Source: Haladaptatus sp. DYF46
GTDB lineage: Archaea > Halobacteriota > Halobacteria > Halobacteriales > Haladaptataceae
DNA: 64,000 bases
Assembly: GCF_021083305.1 (NCBI RefSeq)
Contig: NZ_JAJFAY010000003.1
Coordinates: 124,001 to 188,000 of the forward strand
Direction: 5' to 3'
Shown here: positions 1-8,468 of the stretch, in pieces
Layout: the number at the start of each line of letters is the position of its first letter
How positions within the stretch are numbered: position 1 is the first letter of the stretch
Translations under genes and position numbers: made by a program
The notes under the pieces: model-generated
Told to the model about the DNA's origin: nothing
The model's input: only the letters and a program-made list of their open reading frames with translations
Databases searched by the model: none

Positions 1-411
1 CGCTCGGCCGACCGGTTCGAGTTGGGGAACCGGGAGACGCCCACGCTGACGGATGCAGTTCTCGTGGGGGGAATGCAGGGACTCGCCATCCTTCCGGGTG
101 TCTCGCGGTCTGGAACGACCGCTGGAACCCTTCTGTTCCGTGGATACGACGGCGCTGACGCGTTTCGGCTGTCGTTTCTGCTCAGCATTCCCGCGGCCGC
201 GGGGGCAGGCGTGTTGGTGGTCCTCGAAACAGGCGGTCTTCCCGCCGTTTCCCCCACAGTTGCGCTCGTCGCGCTTGCGACCAGCGCCATCATCGGCTAC
301 GTCACCATCGACGCCCTGTTGCGGGTCGTCGAACGCGTCTCGTTCTGGGCGGTCTGTGTTGGAATAGGAACCCTGGCGATCGCCGGCGGCGTTTTCCTGC
401 TCGTTGTGTGA
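1..411 (+). CDS. uppP: Undecaprenyl-diphosphate phosphatase (UppP/BacA family), 5'-truncated by window
   Basis: Only the last 136 residues are visible; the frame is open through base 1, so the start lies outside the window. The PGVSRSGTT block is the second conserved active-site motif of the UppP/BacA family, which dephosphorylates polyprenyl diphosphate to recycle the lipid carrier of surface glycans at the membrane. About three hydrophobic helices follow, ending in a hydrophobic C-terminus as is usual for the family. It lies upstream of a polyprenyl-phosphate sugar transferase in the same orientation, which fits a carrier-recycling role in this glycan locus. The family is well known in bacteria; the archaeal carrier substrate (probably dolichyl-type) is inferred. 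Confidence 0.9.
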   Translation, partial: RSADRFELGNRETPTLTDAVLVGGMQGLAILPGVSRSGTTAGTLLFRGYDGADAFRLSFLLSIPAAAGAGVLVVLETGGLPAVSPTVALVALATSAIIGYVTIDALLRVVERVSFWAVCVGIGTLAIAGGVFLLVV

Positions 412-476
412 CTCGCTCGTCCGTCGCGGGTAGTCGTGGTTCGTTCCCCCATCCTCAAAACTCGTTCCTCTCGTCC

Positions 477-584
477 TCAAAAGCCGATGAATGCGTAACC
501 GATTCCGAACGTCCCGAGGAGGATACCGGTCGCAATCATGGCTTCGTCTTTCGTCATCTCTCTCGACTTCGAGTTATGGTCCAT
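477..584 (-). CDS. Small one-helix membrane protein (35 aa)
   Basis: The frame encodes 35 residues with a charged N-terminal segment (MDHNSKSREMTKDEAM) and one hydrophobic helix rich in Gly, Ile and Phe ending in AFIGF. Very short proteins with a charged head and a single helix recur in haloarchaeal genomes, usually without known function. It is convergent with the UppP gene. The acidic/polar head and hydrophobic tail argue for a real gene, but I do not recognise a family and chance cannot be excluded at this length. Confidence 0.5.
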   Translation of the reverse strand: MDHNSKSREMTKDEAMIATGILLGTFGIGYAFIGF

Positions 585-747
585 CAATAATACATTCTTT
601 TATACGAAAACTGAGAGATTCTAACACAAGTCCGAACACGCTTCTCGACTCGTGGTTGCCCACCGATATCCCGACGGCCACGTACCGAACCACCGCTCTC
701 GGTAGATGGCTACTCCCCTCGTTCCCTTCGTACCTTCCCCGAGCGGG

Positions 748-840
748 TTACAGGAGAAACGCCACTGATTGGGTGATTCCCAGCCACAGCACGACCGAGA
801 GCACGAATGCGACGAGGTATCCTTTCCAGAACGTATTCAT
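748..840 (-). CDS. Possible 30-aa hydrophobic peptide
   Basis: Starting at the ATG at 840, the frame gives 30 residues, MNTFWKGYLVAFVLSVVL onward, essentially one membrane helix. The frame is open further upstream to 942, but that extension is Arg-rich and looks non-coding. It sits in the gap between uppP and the sugar transferase, close to another one-helix micro-gene on the same strand. No family is recognised. The call rests only on the clean hydrophobic pattern and could be chance. Confidence 0.3.
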   Translation of the reverse strand: MNTFWKGYLVAFVLSVVLWLGITQSVAFLL

Positions 841-1116
841 CCGTTCGAACTCCCTCGTTCGTGCCGTCGGACGGTGCAACCTGTCCAGAGCGCCTGGCAG
901 GCGTGATATTCTCTCCCGTCCATACGAGAATCCCGACTGCACGTCCCATTGTAATGTGGACGCTACTTTCCGTAGGGAGAGGATACCGTTCGTTAAGCAT
1001 TGGTCTACTCCCGGTTAAAGACCGCATCTGTGGAACTGTAATTTCCCATCTCACGACACAGTTGACACACCAATTTCATAATTATACAGTTATATTGAAT
1101 CATTTTAGTATTCTAT

Positions 1117-2625
1117 ATGTTTATTTCGGTCAATGTAGGGCGTAGCATTTATGAGATTGCAAAAATACTTAATCAAGTAGTGCTCTCCACATTCCGTTAT
1201 CGTTTCACGAGTGTTATCGGAACTATTTCACTCGTCGTACTTTCGGTCCTCGTCGCGAACGACCCGTCGGTCCAATCGTTCGTTACGACGGGCGTTCCGG
1301 TACTCGAACAGCTTCATTCGACGGTTCTTCCCGTGGCGAAGCTCGGAATCGCGGGTCTCATCACCGTCTTCGTTGTGACTGTATGTCTCATCCCCATGTT
1401 CAAACCGCGCCCTCGTCGAGTATTGGACACGCTCTCTGTCACTGAAAAGCGCCTGTTTATCGCCGTTTTAGGTCTCGCCACACTCGGCTACGCGGACTAT
1501 TCGTACCGTCTCCCTCGTTCGACGCTCATCATCATCACCGCACTGCTCGGAATCAGCCTTCCGGTGCTGTTCGTCGCGATTCGCCGACAACCGACCGATA
1601 CCAACGCACCTGCCATCGTGGTCGGTGACGACGTACGCTATGTCGCCGACGTTCTCAAAGCCATCAACACGCCCGTGTTGGGCTACGTCTCTCCACCGAG
1701 CGGAAACGAGATTGACGAGCGCGAGTTGGAACGCGTCGTCACGGACGGTGGGATGGAACAACCGCTCCCGGGTATCGAACGGCTCGGCGGCCTCTCCCGT
1801 TTCGAAAACGTCCTCATCGAGAACGGCGTCGACACCGCCATCTTGGCCTTCTCGACGACGGACCGGGCGGAGTTCTTCGGCGCGCTCGATACGTGTCACA
1901 AACACGGTGTGACCGCGAAAGCCCCGAGTCGGCACATCGATAGCGTTCTCACGAAGACGGAAGCGACGGAGGACGACGAACTCGTCGAAATCGCACTCGA
2001 ACCGTGGGACTGGCAGGACTACGTGTTCAAACGGGTATTCGACGTGTTGTTCGCCTCGGCCAGTCTCCTCGCGTTCGCACCGCTTCTCGGCGTCATCGCA
2101 CTGGCGGTCAAACTCGACAGCCCCGGTCCCGTTTTCTACAGTCAGGCCCGGACCGCGGAGTTCGGCGGCACGTTTCAGGTGTACAAGTTCCGGAGCATGG
2201 TCACCGACGCGGAGGCCGAAACCGGAGCCAAAGTCAGCGAGGAGGACAAGGGTGAGGTCGACCCGCGGGTCACGCGTGTCGGCAAAATCCTCCGACGGAC
2301 CCATCTGGACGAAATCCCGCAGCTCTGGTCCATTCTTACCGGCGATATGAGCGTCGTCGGACCTCGACCCGAACGACCGGAACTGGATTCCGACATCGAA
2401 ACCGGCGTTGTCGAGTGGCGAAAACGGTGGTTCATCAAGCCCGGCTTGACCGGACTCGCACAGATCAGCGACGCAACCGGCCACGAACCTGCCAAGAAGC
2501 TTCGATACGACGTCGAATACATCCGCCGACAGTCGTTCTGGTTCGACGTTCAAATCGTGACGCGCCAACTCTGGCAGGTGGTCGGGGATGTCGACGACCT
2601 CGTCCGCGGCGAAGAAGAGCAATAA
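1117..2625 (+). CDS. Polyprenyl-phosphate sugar-1-phosphate transferase (WbaP/WcaJ type)
   Basis: This 502-residue protein has several membrane helices in residues 25-155, a CoA-binding-like Rossmann segment at about 160-280, and a C-terminal bacterial sugar transferase domain at about 301-495. The catalytic domain shows KRVFD (305-309), KFRSM (357-361), DEIPQLW (398-404) and GPRPERPE (415-422). Enzymes of this family transfer a hexose-1-phosphate from a sugar nucleotide to a polyprenyl phosphate, the first membrane step of exopolysaccharide or glycan synthesis. Its place at the head of the glycan locus fits an initiating role. The first 60 bases are AT-rich, so a start slightly downstream (GTG at 1180) is possible. 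Confidence 0.92.
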   Translation: MFISVNVGRSIYEIAKILNQVVLSTFRYRFTSVIGTISLVVLSVLVANDPSVQSFVTTGVPVLEQLHSTVLPVAKLGIAGLITVFVVTVCLIPMFKPRPRRVLDTLSVTEKRLFIAVLGLATLGYADYSYRLPRSTLIIITALLGISLPVLFVAIRRQPTDTNAPAIVVGDDVRYVADVLKAINTPVLGYVSPPSGNEIDERELERVVTDGGMEQPLPGIERLGGLSRFENVLIENGVDTAILAFSTTDRAEFFGALDTCHKHGVTAKAPSRHIDSVLTKTEATEDDELVEIALEPWDWQDYVFKRVFDVLFASASLLAFAPLLGVIALAVKLDSPGPVFYSQARTAEFGGTFQVYKFRSMVTDAEAETGAKVSEEDKGEVDPRVTRVGKILRRTHLDEIPQLWSILTGDMSVVGPRPERPELDSDIETGVVEWRKRWFIKPGLTGLAQISDATGHEPAKKLRYDVEYIRRQSFWFDVQIVTRQLWQVVGDVDDLVRGEEEQ

Positions 2626-2629
2626 TCGA

Positions 2630-3147
2630 GCGACGCTCGTTCAGACCGCGCTGATTTTGTACACGAATTCGGAGGAACTCCGTCCGGTCGGACAGCGGTG
2701 CGGCCTTTATCGCCGCCGGAACGGTCGCCTCCGGGTTGGATTCGGAATAGCCGTCGTTACCGTCGTCGCCGTTCTTTCGGACGTACATCGTGACGGGTTC
2801 CGTAACCGAGAGATGGGAAGTACGTACGACATCAGCGGACACGGTTTCCACGTCCAATCCTGAACGGGATGGCGTTTCGTTTCCGTTCGTCGTTCGGGTC
2901 GCCGTCGTGGTAGTGACACCCGCCTGTGTTCCCTTCGCCTTCGGTTTCGAACCGCCCAACCAGTTACCGAGGAGCGCTCCGGACCCGAGTAACCCCACTC
3001 CTCCGAGCACGTTCCGTCGGACTATATCGACTCCCTCCGCGTGCATTCGATCCAGTTCGTCCCGAATGATCTCCCGTATCGCTCGTATTTGATCGACCGG
3101 CTCTCCGATTTCTCCGCGATTTCCGCATTCGTCCGGGGATCGTCCAT
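2630..3147 (-). pseudogene. Remnant of a haloarchaeal secreted right-handed beta-helix protein
   Basis: Reading the minus strand from the ATG at 3147 gives MDDPRTNAEIAEK; the homologous-looking continuation (EPVDQIRAIREIIRDELDRM) lies in another frame and carries on through MHAEGVDIVRRN, a Gly-rich hydrophobic anchor, a Thr-rich linker and YVRKNGDDGNDGYSESNPEA. That last segment is the usual entry of pectin-lyase-like parallel beta-helix domains. About 15-20 residues later the frame runs into antisense of the sugar transferase gene and loses all character. A frameshift near 3105-3115 and loss of the whole C-terminal helix domain mark it as a broken gene. It may be the residue of a surface or glycan-modifying protein lost when the locus was rearranged. 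The family call is by pattern only. Confidence 0.6.
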
Positions 3148-3405
3148 TATATTTGATATCCTGAATATCGGTTAAAACTTCTTCATTGTCGACACTACAA
3201 TATCCTTATAGTTTTCGATGTGATAAACCCGAACGCAGATCCCAGGAAAAATTCCACACTATTCTTCATCCCGAATTTACTATACAAGAAAGTTCGACTC
3301 TTTCCGTTTCGAGACGGGTCGACCCGTATTTTTTCCGAAGATTCGTGAGACGTTCTGCAACAGTTGATTTTTATCCCTTCCGCACACACGAATCCATAGA
3401 GACAA

Positions 3406-4566
3406 ATGGAACTACTATCGATTGCGGCGTTGGTGGTCTTCTGGGCGAGCTCGCTCGGAATCCTACAGACGTATCTCCTCTATCCGGCGCTGCTCCGCCT
3501 GTTCACGAGCGACCGCTCCCCCGTACAATCCCCCTCCGAGTGGCCCTCCACGACGCTCGTCATCGCGGCGTACAACGAGGAGGACGTCATCGAGGAGAAG
3601 ATTGAAAACAGCCTCGAACTAGACTACCCCGACGACGAGTTCGATATCGTCGTCTTCTCCGATGCATCGTCGGACGCGACCGACGAACTCGTGAAACGGT
3701 ACGCCGACGACGGCGTCGAACTGATGCGAATCGAGGGCCGCGTCGGGAAAACCGAGTGCCAAAACCAAGTCACGTCGAGGCTCGATTCGGACCTCATCGT
3801 CTATTCGGACGCGAACAGCATGTACGAACCCGACGCGATCAAAAAGCTGGTCGCCGGGTTCTCCGACGGCGTGGGCTGTGTCGTCGGCGAACTCCGCTAC
3901 GCTGACGACAGCGACGTCGAAGGGGAATCGCTGTACTGGCGTTACGAGCAGGCGATCAAAAAGCTCGAAGCCCGGTTCCACTCCCTCGTGACCGGAAACG
4001 GTTCCATCTACGCCGTTCGTCGCTCCTCGTACGTCCCGCTCTCCCCGAGTTCCATTAGCGACTTCGCCGAACCGCTCGCCATCGTCAGCAACGGCGAGCG
4101 AATCGATTACGCCGACGACGCCGTCGCGTGGGAACGAACCGGCGAATCGGTCGAATCCGAGATGTCCCGACGGGTCCGAATCGTGACTCGCTGTTGGAAC
4201 ACGGTCACGGAGTTCACGGAACTCCTCAACCCGCTTCGATACCCCCGGTTCGCCTTCCAGTTCATCTCGCACAAGATACTCCGCTGGTTGTCCCCGCTCC
4301 TCCTCGGAACCGCGTTCCTCGCGAACGCCGTCCTTGTGTTCCTCGACGTCAACCCGATTTACACGCTTTCGTTCGCCGTACAGGTCCTCTTTTACTTCTC
4401 GGCCGTCTTGGGATGGGTCTCGGAGCGGTACGATGTGGGAATACCCGGACCGGTACACGTCACCTACTACTTCCTCGTCTCCAACGTCGGAATGGTCCTC
4501 GGACTGTGGAAGTTTCTGAAGGGGCAAAACATCGTCACGTGGGAAACGGCGGATAGAACGGGATAG
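3406..4566 (+). CDS. Family 2 glycosyltransferase, membrane-anchored
   Basis: This 386-residue protein has an N-terminal helix (6-30), a GT-A domain with STTLVIAAYNEED (48-59), VVFSDASSD (82-90) and VYSDANS (132-138, the DXD-like metal site), and hydrophobic helices in the last 100 residues. The block SRRVRIVTRCWN near 254-265 fits the QxxRW region of processive GT2 enzymes. Such enzymes add sugars from nucleotide donors at the inner membrane face. A clearly homologous but broken copy lies at 13371-14530, so this is likely the functional member of the pair. It is convergent with the 4702-5652 gene; the space between holds a 15-base tandem repeat. Confidence 0.9.
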   Translation: MELLSIAALVVFWASSLGILQTYLLYPALLRLFTSDRSPVQSPSEWPSTTLVIAAYNEEDVIEEKIENSLELDYPDDEFDIVVFSDASSDATDELVKRYADDGVELMRIEGRVGKTECQNQVTSRLDSDLIVYSDANSMYEPDAIKKLVAGFSDGVGCVVGELRYADDSDVEGESLYWRYEQAIKKLEARFHSLVTGNGSIYAVRRSSYVPLSPSSISDFAEPLAIVSNGERIDYADDAVAWERTGESVESEMSRRVRIVTRCWNTVTEFTELLNPLRYPRFAFQFISHKILRWLSPLLLGTAFLANAVLVFLDVNPIYTLSFAVQVLFYFSAVLGWVSERYDVGIPGPVHVTYYFLVSNVGMVLGLWKFLKGQNIVTWETADRTG

Positions 4567-4600
4567 GCACATACCGACCGCGATTCGCTCCGTTCTTTTC

Positions 4601-4688
4601 CGTTCGTCTTTCCTCCGTTCGTCTTTCCTCCGTTCGTCTTTCCTCCGTTCGTCTTTCCTCCGTTCGTCTTTCCTCCGTTCGTCTTTCC
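4601..4688. repeat. 15-base tandem repeat, about 5.9 copies
   Basis: The unit CGTTCGTCTTTCCTC is repeated at 4601, 4616, 4631, 4646 and 4661, with a last copy at 4676 that diverges after 12 bases. Copies 1-5 are identical. The array is pyrimidine-rich on the plus strand and lies between the stop codons of two convergent genes, so it may serve transcription termination or be a neutral minisatellite. On the minus strand it could encode a GKTNG-type peptide, but no gene continues through it. Confidence 0.95.
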
Positions 4689-4701
4689 GTCCACCCGTCG
4701 T

Positions 4702-5652
4702 TCACTTGTAGCCCAACGCCTGTAGCCTGTCTTCGACCATATCTTCGTCGAGCGAGGATTCGTCCTCTTCCTCCGGCGGGTCCGAAGTGACGTCCCGTCT
4801 GGTTTCGCCCTCGACGACGAACCACGGCACCTTGACGAGTTCGGGAGCGCGGAGACCACGCGGATGCCCGTACGCCCGTACCGGAATCGGGGACAGCCTA
4901 TCTCCCAGCAGGTTCCCGTGGTCGGCACTGACCACGGTCTTCCCCGGAATCTCGTCGATGAGTTTCTGCACGTGCGGGAACACCAATCGGAGGTTCTCCT
5001 CGTAGGCCGCTTTCACCTCGGCGGGTGTATCCTCGGAGATATCGTACTGGAGTTCGTTCCAGATGGACCGATCGCCACGGAGATTCGAGTCGTCGTTCGG
5101 CGCGAATCCTCGGTGGTTCATACTTCTCCCTTTCTCACCGATGAACGGGTAGTGGGGTTGCATGAAGTGGACGATGAAACGCTTGTTCGGATACTGCTCG
5201 TAGGCGTCCAATGCCGCATCGATCACCGTTTCGGGGAGGACGGTCTGAAGGTCGTCGTCCCACTCAGTGAGGAGGTTGATGACGGAGTGGAACACGCCGT
5301 CCTCCAACTCCGTGACGTACGGGTTCGCGGTCACGTACACCGTGTCGTGGAGTTCCTCGCCGGAGAAGTTTCCTTGGATGAACTCCGAACTCTGACTCCC
5401 TCTCGACCGTCGAAACTCCAATTTCCCGTCCAAAACGTTGTTCTCCGCGAAGGTGTCGTACCGCGTTCCGTCGAGTATGACGAGCGTATCCCAATCCTCG
5501 TTCATGACGTCGACGCCGACATCGCCTCCCGCTTTTTGGTGGATCTTCGTATTGACCTCTATCCCGAGTTTCCTGCACTCTCCCACGGCCATTCGCGGAT
5601 TTTGGAGGAGCTTTTTCACGTTAGACGCGTTATATCGGCCGAAATCTACCAT
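4702..5652 (-). CDS. Sulfatase-like (alkaline phosphatase superfamily) enzyme
   Basis: This 316-residue protein has the metal-site blocks of the alkaline phosphatase superfamily: DTLVILDGTRYD near 54-65, HFMQPHYPF in the middle, SADHGNLLGD, and a later GHPRG. The canonical Cys/Ser-x-Pro-x-Arg formylglycine signature is absent; the nearest candidate nucleophile is a Ser in a GSQSSEF segment. No signal peptide is visible, so it probably acts in the cytoplasm on glycan precursors or modifies the polymer during assembly. The C-terminus LQALGYK resembles the LQEMGYL end of the sulfatase-like protein at 25681-27021. A TATA-like element lies about 30 bases before the ATG. Substrate is unknown. Confidence 0.75.
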   Translation of the reverse strand: MVDFGRYNASNVKKLLQNPRMAVGECRKLGIEVNTKIHQKAGGDVGVDVMNEDWDTLVILDGTRYDTFAENNVLDGKLEFRRSRGSQSSEFIQGNFSGEELHDTVYVTANPYVTELEDGVFHSVINLLTEWDDDLQTVLPETVIDAALDAYEQYPNKRFIVHFMQPHYPFIGEKGRSMNHRGFAPNDDSNLRGDRSIWNELQYDISEDTPAEVKAAYEENLRLVFPHVQKLIDEIPGKTVVSADHGNLLGDRLSPIPVRAYGHPRGLRAPELVKVPWFVVEGETRRDVTSDPPEEEDESSLDEDMVEDRLQALGYK

Positions 5653-5717
5653 TAAATAGGGGTTGGGAATACGGGAATATAGATGTAGGGGGAACTGGAA
5701 TCGTTCGATATTCGTCG

Positions 5718-6845
5718 TCAGTGGGTCAGTTCATCGTACAGTTCCAGGAGATTGGATTTCTCCGCTTCCCAGCAATACTCGTCGATGACCGTTCGATGCC
5801 CCACGTCACCCATCTCGCTTCTCCTCTCCTCGTCCCGAAGGAGGTCCACGACGGCATCCACGTCCGACTCCCGAAGGGATTCCGAGACGAAGATGCTGTA
5901 CTCCGAATCCAAATAGCGCTCCGTCGACCCGCTTTTCGTCGCGACGACCGGCAGTTCCGCGTACATGTACTCGAACATCTTCGTGGGGACGTTCCGCTCG
6001 AATCGGTCGGTATCGACCAGTACGAGGCCGAAGTCGGATTGGTGCAGGTAAGCGAACATGTCCTCGTAATCGACGTAGCCGAGGAGTTCGACGGCGGATT
6101 CGAGGTCGTGACGCCCTATGTACGACTTGGCGTTCCGCTCCACGTCGTCGTTCTGGAACGGGCCGATAAGTCGGAGGGAGACGTCGATATCCCGCTGTCG
6201 CAGTTTGTGCGTCAGTTCCAACATCCGCTGGAGGCCCCGTTCGCTGTCGAGACCGCCGACGTAGGAGAGGATGTATTCCGCATCGCTCTCCCCGCTCATC
6301 TCCCTAAATTCGATGTTTTCGAGGCGGGGGAAGTTCCGGACCGTGACGACCGAATCGTGACCGTGGTTCGCGAACCCCTTCGCGGTCGGCAGGTCGGCGG
6401 TTACGATGCTGTCAATCGCTCGCGACAACAGCGATTGGACCCGTGGAAACCCTCGCGCGAGAACGGGCTTGATTCCATCGGGTATCCATTCCCGGACTCG
6501 AATCGCGTCGGCGTAATTCTCGTGGACGTCGTAGACGACCTTCGAATCCGTTCGGAGGCTCAGCAGGATTCCGACCGTGAGAAGTTCCGGGTCGTGGAAG
6601 TGATAGACGTCGGCGTCGGCCTCTATCGCCATCTGATATATCTTCACGAGATGGGACCACCGTTCGGCTCGGGAGTTCGCAGCACCGAGCGTCGTTATTC
6701 GGATTCCATCCTTCGTTACGTCTTCGTCGTGGTGACAGAGTAGTTCCACCTCGTACCCGGCATCGACGAGCGTCCGGGCCTGTTTGTGAAAAATGCGGGT
6801 GTCGAAGGGCGTATGAACCGTTGTGAGGATACAGACGGAGGTCAC
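5718..6845 (-). CDS. Family 4 glycosyltransferase (module A)
   Basis: This GT-B fold enzyme is 375 residues long from a GTG start at 6845. The N-terminus TSVCILTTVHTPFDTRIFHK matches, position for position, the start of the paralogue at 18916 (STVHTTFDARIFHK), which favours this GTG over upstream starts; an AAGATATAT box about 25-30 bases upstream supports a leaderless mRNA. HFHDPEL near residue 80 and PTKMFEYMYAELP near 285, which holds the donor-binding Glu, are typical of family GT4 retaining enzymes. It follows the flippase gene on the same strand and likely belongs to the 9761-to-4702 operon. Donor and acceptor are unknown. Confidence 0.88.
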   Translation of the reverse strand: MTSVCILTTVHTPFDTRIFHKQARTLVDAGYEVELLCHHDEDVTKDGIRITTLGAANSRAERWSHLVKIYQMAIEADADVYHFHDPELLTVGILLSLRTDSKVVYDVHENYADAIRVREWIPDGIKPVLARGFPRVQSLLSRAIDSIVTADLPTAKGFANHGHDSVVTVRNFPRLENIEFREMSGESDAEYILSYVGGLDSERGLQRMLELTHKLRQRDIDVSLRLIGPFQNDDVERNAKSYIGRHDLESAVELLGYVDYEDMFAYLHQSDFGLVLVDTDRFERNVPTKMFEYMYAELPVVATKSGSTERYLDSEYSIFVSESLRESDVDAVVDLLRDEERRSEMGDVGHRTVIDEYCWEAEKSNLLELYDELTH

Positions 6846-6866
6846 AGTCCAATACGGTTCCGAACG

Positions 6867-6876
6867 GACGATATAT
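6867..6876 (-). promoter_or_regulatory. TATA-like box of the GT4 gene
   Basis: On the minus strand AAAGATATATC lies about 25-30 bases before the GTG at 6845. Archaeal TATA boxes sit about 26 bases before the transcription start, so the transcript would begin at or near the GTG. This is the main reason for choosing that start. Confidence 0.5.
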
Positions 6877-6922
6877 CTTTTGTCCACTAACACGCTCTAA
6901 ACTATGTTGAACGTAGGTTACA

Positions 6923-8371
6923 CTAATCGATCGCTTCGACGAGCACCTTGTCGTTCTCGAAGCCGAGCAGGTACACGACGACGCCGAAGACGCCGAGCGC
7001 TATCGCGCCGATACCGACGGTTCCGAGGTAACTCTCGATTCCGACGAGACGACCGCCGACCAACACGATGGTACTCATGAGAATGGCGATGATTCCCTTC
7101 CAGAATCGTCGGGAGTACGGTTGAATTCCGAGGAGGTACCGAACCTCCAGAAGGCGAAGGATGTTGAGCGTCGCGATGGAGCTACTCGTCGCGGCGGCCG
7201 CGCCGACGATACCGAACTCGCGAATAAGGACGAAGTTCAGGCAGACGTTCATCGCACAGACGGCCACGGAGTTGATCATCTGAATTTTTTCGTATCCGGA
7301 CATGATGAGAAGGTAGCCGGACGGTCCGACCATGGCCGCCGTCGTCTGTCCGAACGCCAGGAGCATCAATGCGAGGCGGGCCGACTCCGTCGACGTTCCG
7401 AATATCCGGAGTACCGGTCCGGCGTAAATCGCGAGGAAGAGTAACCCTAACACGGTGAAAAAGGAGACCCACTTCGTGACAACCGTGTACACCATTTCCA
7501 ACCGGTCTTTCTTACCGTTGTGATACAGGTCAGCGGCGAGCGACGGGAAAATCGAACTCGCGGCCTGCAGGACGACCAATAGCAACATCGACGTTTGATA
7601 CGCCGCCTGATACCAACCGACCCGCGTGGGGGAAACGAAGAACCCTAACATCAAAATGTCCGTCCATGAGACGAGGTACTGCGTGACGAGCGCGACGGTG
7701 AGGGGCATGGAGACGAGGAATATCTCTTTGAATTCGAACTGGGGACGCACGTCGAGGGAGATGACGCCTCGTCGCAAGAGGAAGAAAACCGCGAGACAAA
7801 CGCCGACACCTAACGAGACGACGTAGCCCAGAATAGTTAGTCGGAGGTCGTTGAGTACGAACGCGCCAACCACTACGAGGGCGAAGGCAACGGTCGATTG
7901 GCCGATATCGCGGGTGTAAACGAAGTATTTGGTCTCCTTGAGGCCTTTCGTCGCATTGCTCGCGACCATCATCGTCGAAAACAGCGGTATTCCCACGATG
8001 AAAAGCCGTATCGCCGACCCGAACTCGTTGCCCGTGAAGGCGGTGATACTCCCTCGATTGAGATACAGAAGCAGCGAGAGACACGACCCGATGAGAAGGG
8101 GGGTTATCAACCCGAGGAGCGCCGTTCCGCTCACCTTGGACGGTTCCTCGTCGTTCAGAAATATGGGGAGGAATTTCTGTACCGCCGTATCTAGACCGAG
8201 GCGAGCGGGAATGCTCGCGGCCTTCATGACGACCATTCCGAACGCGAACAGTCCCAACGCGTCCGTTCCCAACCCTTGTGCGATGACGACGTTTATCGCA
8301 TATCGGAGCCCTCGACCGATTATCCCGCCGACGAAGGCGATGGAGGCGAATTTAGCGATATTGTTCTTCAT
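6923..8371 (-). CDS. Oligosaccharide flippase, Wzx/MATE-like (module A)
   Basis: This 482-residue integral membrane protein has 12-14 hydrophobic helices, the size and layout of Wzx (polysaccharide biosynthesis family) flippases in the MOP superfamily. These move lipid-linked oligosaccharide units across the membrane. Motifs such as FAFGMVVMKAASIPARLGLD near 45-65 are typical of the family's N-terminal half. It lies between the Wzy-like gene (8469) and a GT4 gene (5718) on the same strand with small gaps, so the three are probably cotranscribed. A second flippase lies at 22841-24313. Confidence 0.88.
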   Translation of the reverse strand: MKNNIAKFASIAFVGGIIGRGLRYAINVVIAQGLGTDALGLFAFGMVVMKAASIPARLGLDTAVQKFLPIFLNDEEPSKVSGTALLGLITPLLIGSCLSLLLYLNRGSITAFTGNEFGSAIRLFIVGIPLFSTMMVASNATKGLKETKYFVYTRDIGQSTVAFALVVVGAFVLNDLRLTILGYVVSLGVGVCLAVFFLLRRGVISLDVRPQFEFKEIFLVSMPLTVALVTQYLVSWTDILMLGFFVSPTRVGWYQAAYQTSMLLLVVLQAASSIFPSLAADLYHNGKKDRLEMVYTVVTKWVSFFTVLGLLFLAIYAGPVLRIFGTSTESARLALMLLAFGQTTAAMVGPSGYLLIMSGYEKIQMINSVAVCAMNVCLNFVLIREFGIVGAAAATSSSIATLNILRLLEVRYLLGIQPYSRRFWKGIIAILMSTIVLVGGRLVGIESYLGTVGIGAIALGVFGVVVYLLGFENDKVLVEAID

Positions 8372-8468
8372 GTATCGACCAACAATTCCGTGATATTATC
8401 GTCAATCAAGCTTCCTAAACTCCATCGATAGTGGTCCGTCTCGTCGGGTTCGCGTGCCGATAGTTCGG

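Noticed and set aside
4601..4688. Possible CRISPR-like array
   Set aside because: Units are directly adjacent 15-mers with no spacers.
4467..4928. Minus-strand frame encoding repeated GKTNG units from the 15-base tandem repeat
   Set aside because: It overlaps two genes in the wrong frame and its only pattern comes from the DNA repeat; better seen as a non-coding minisatellite.
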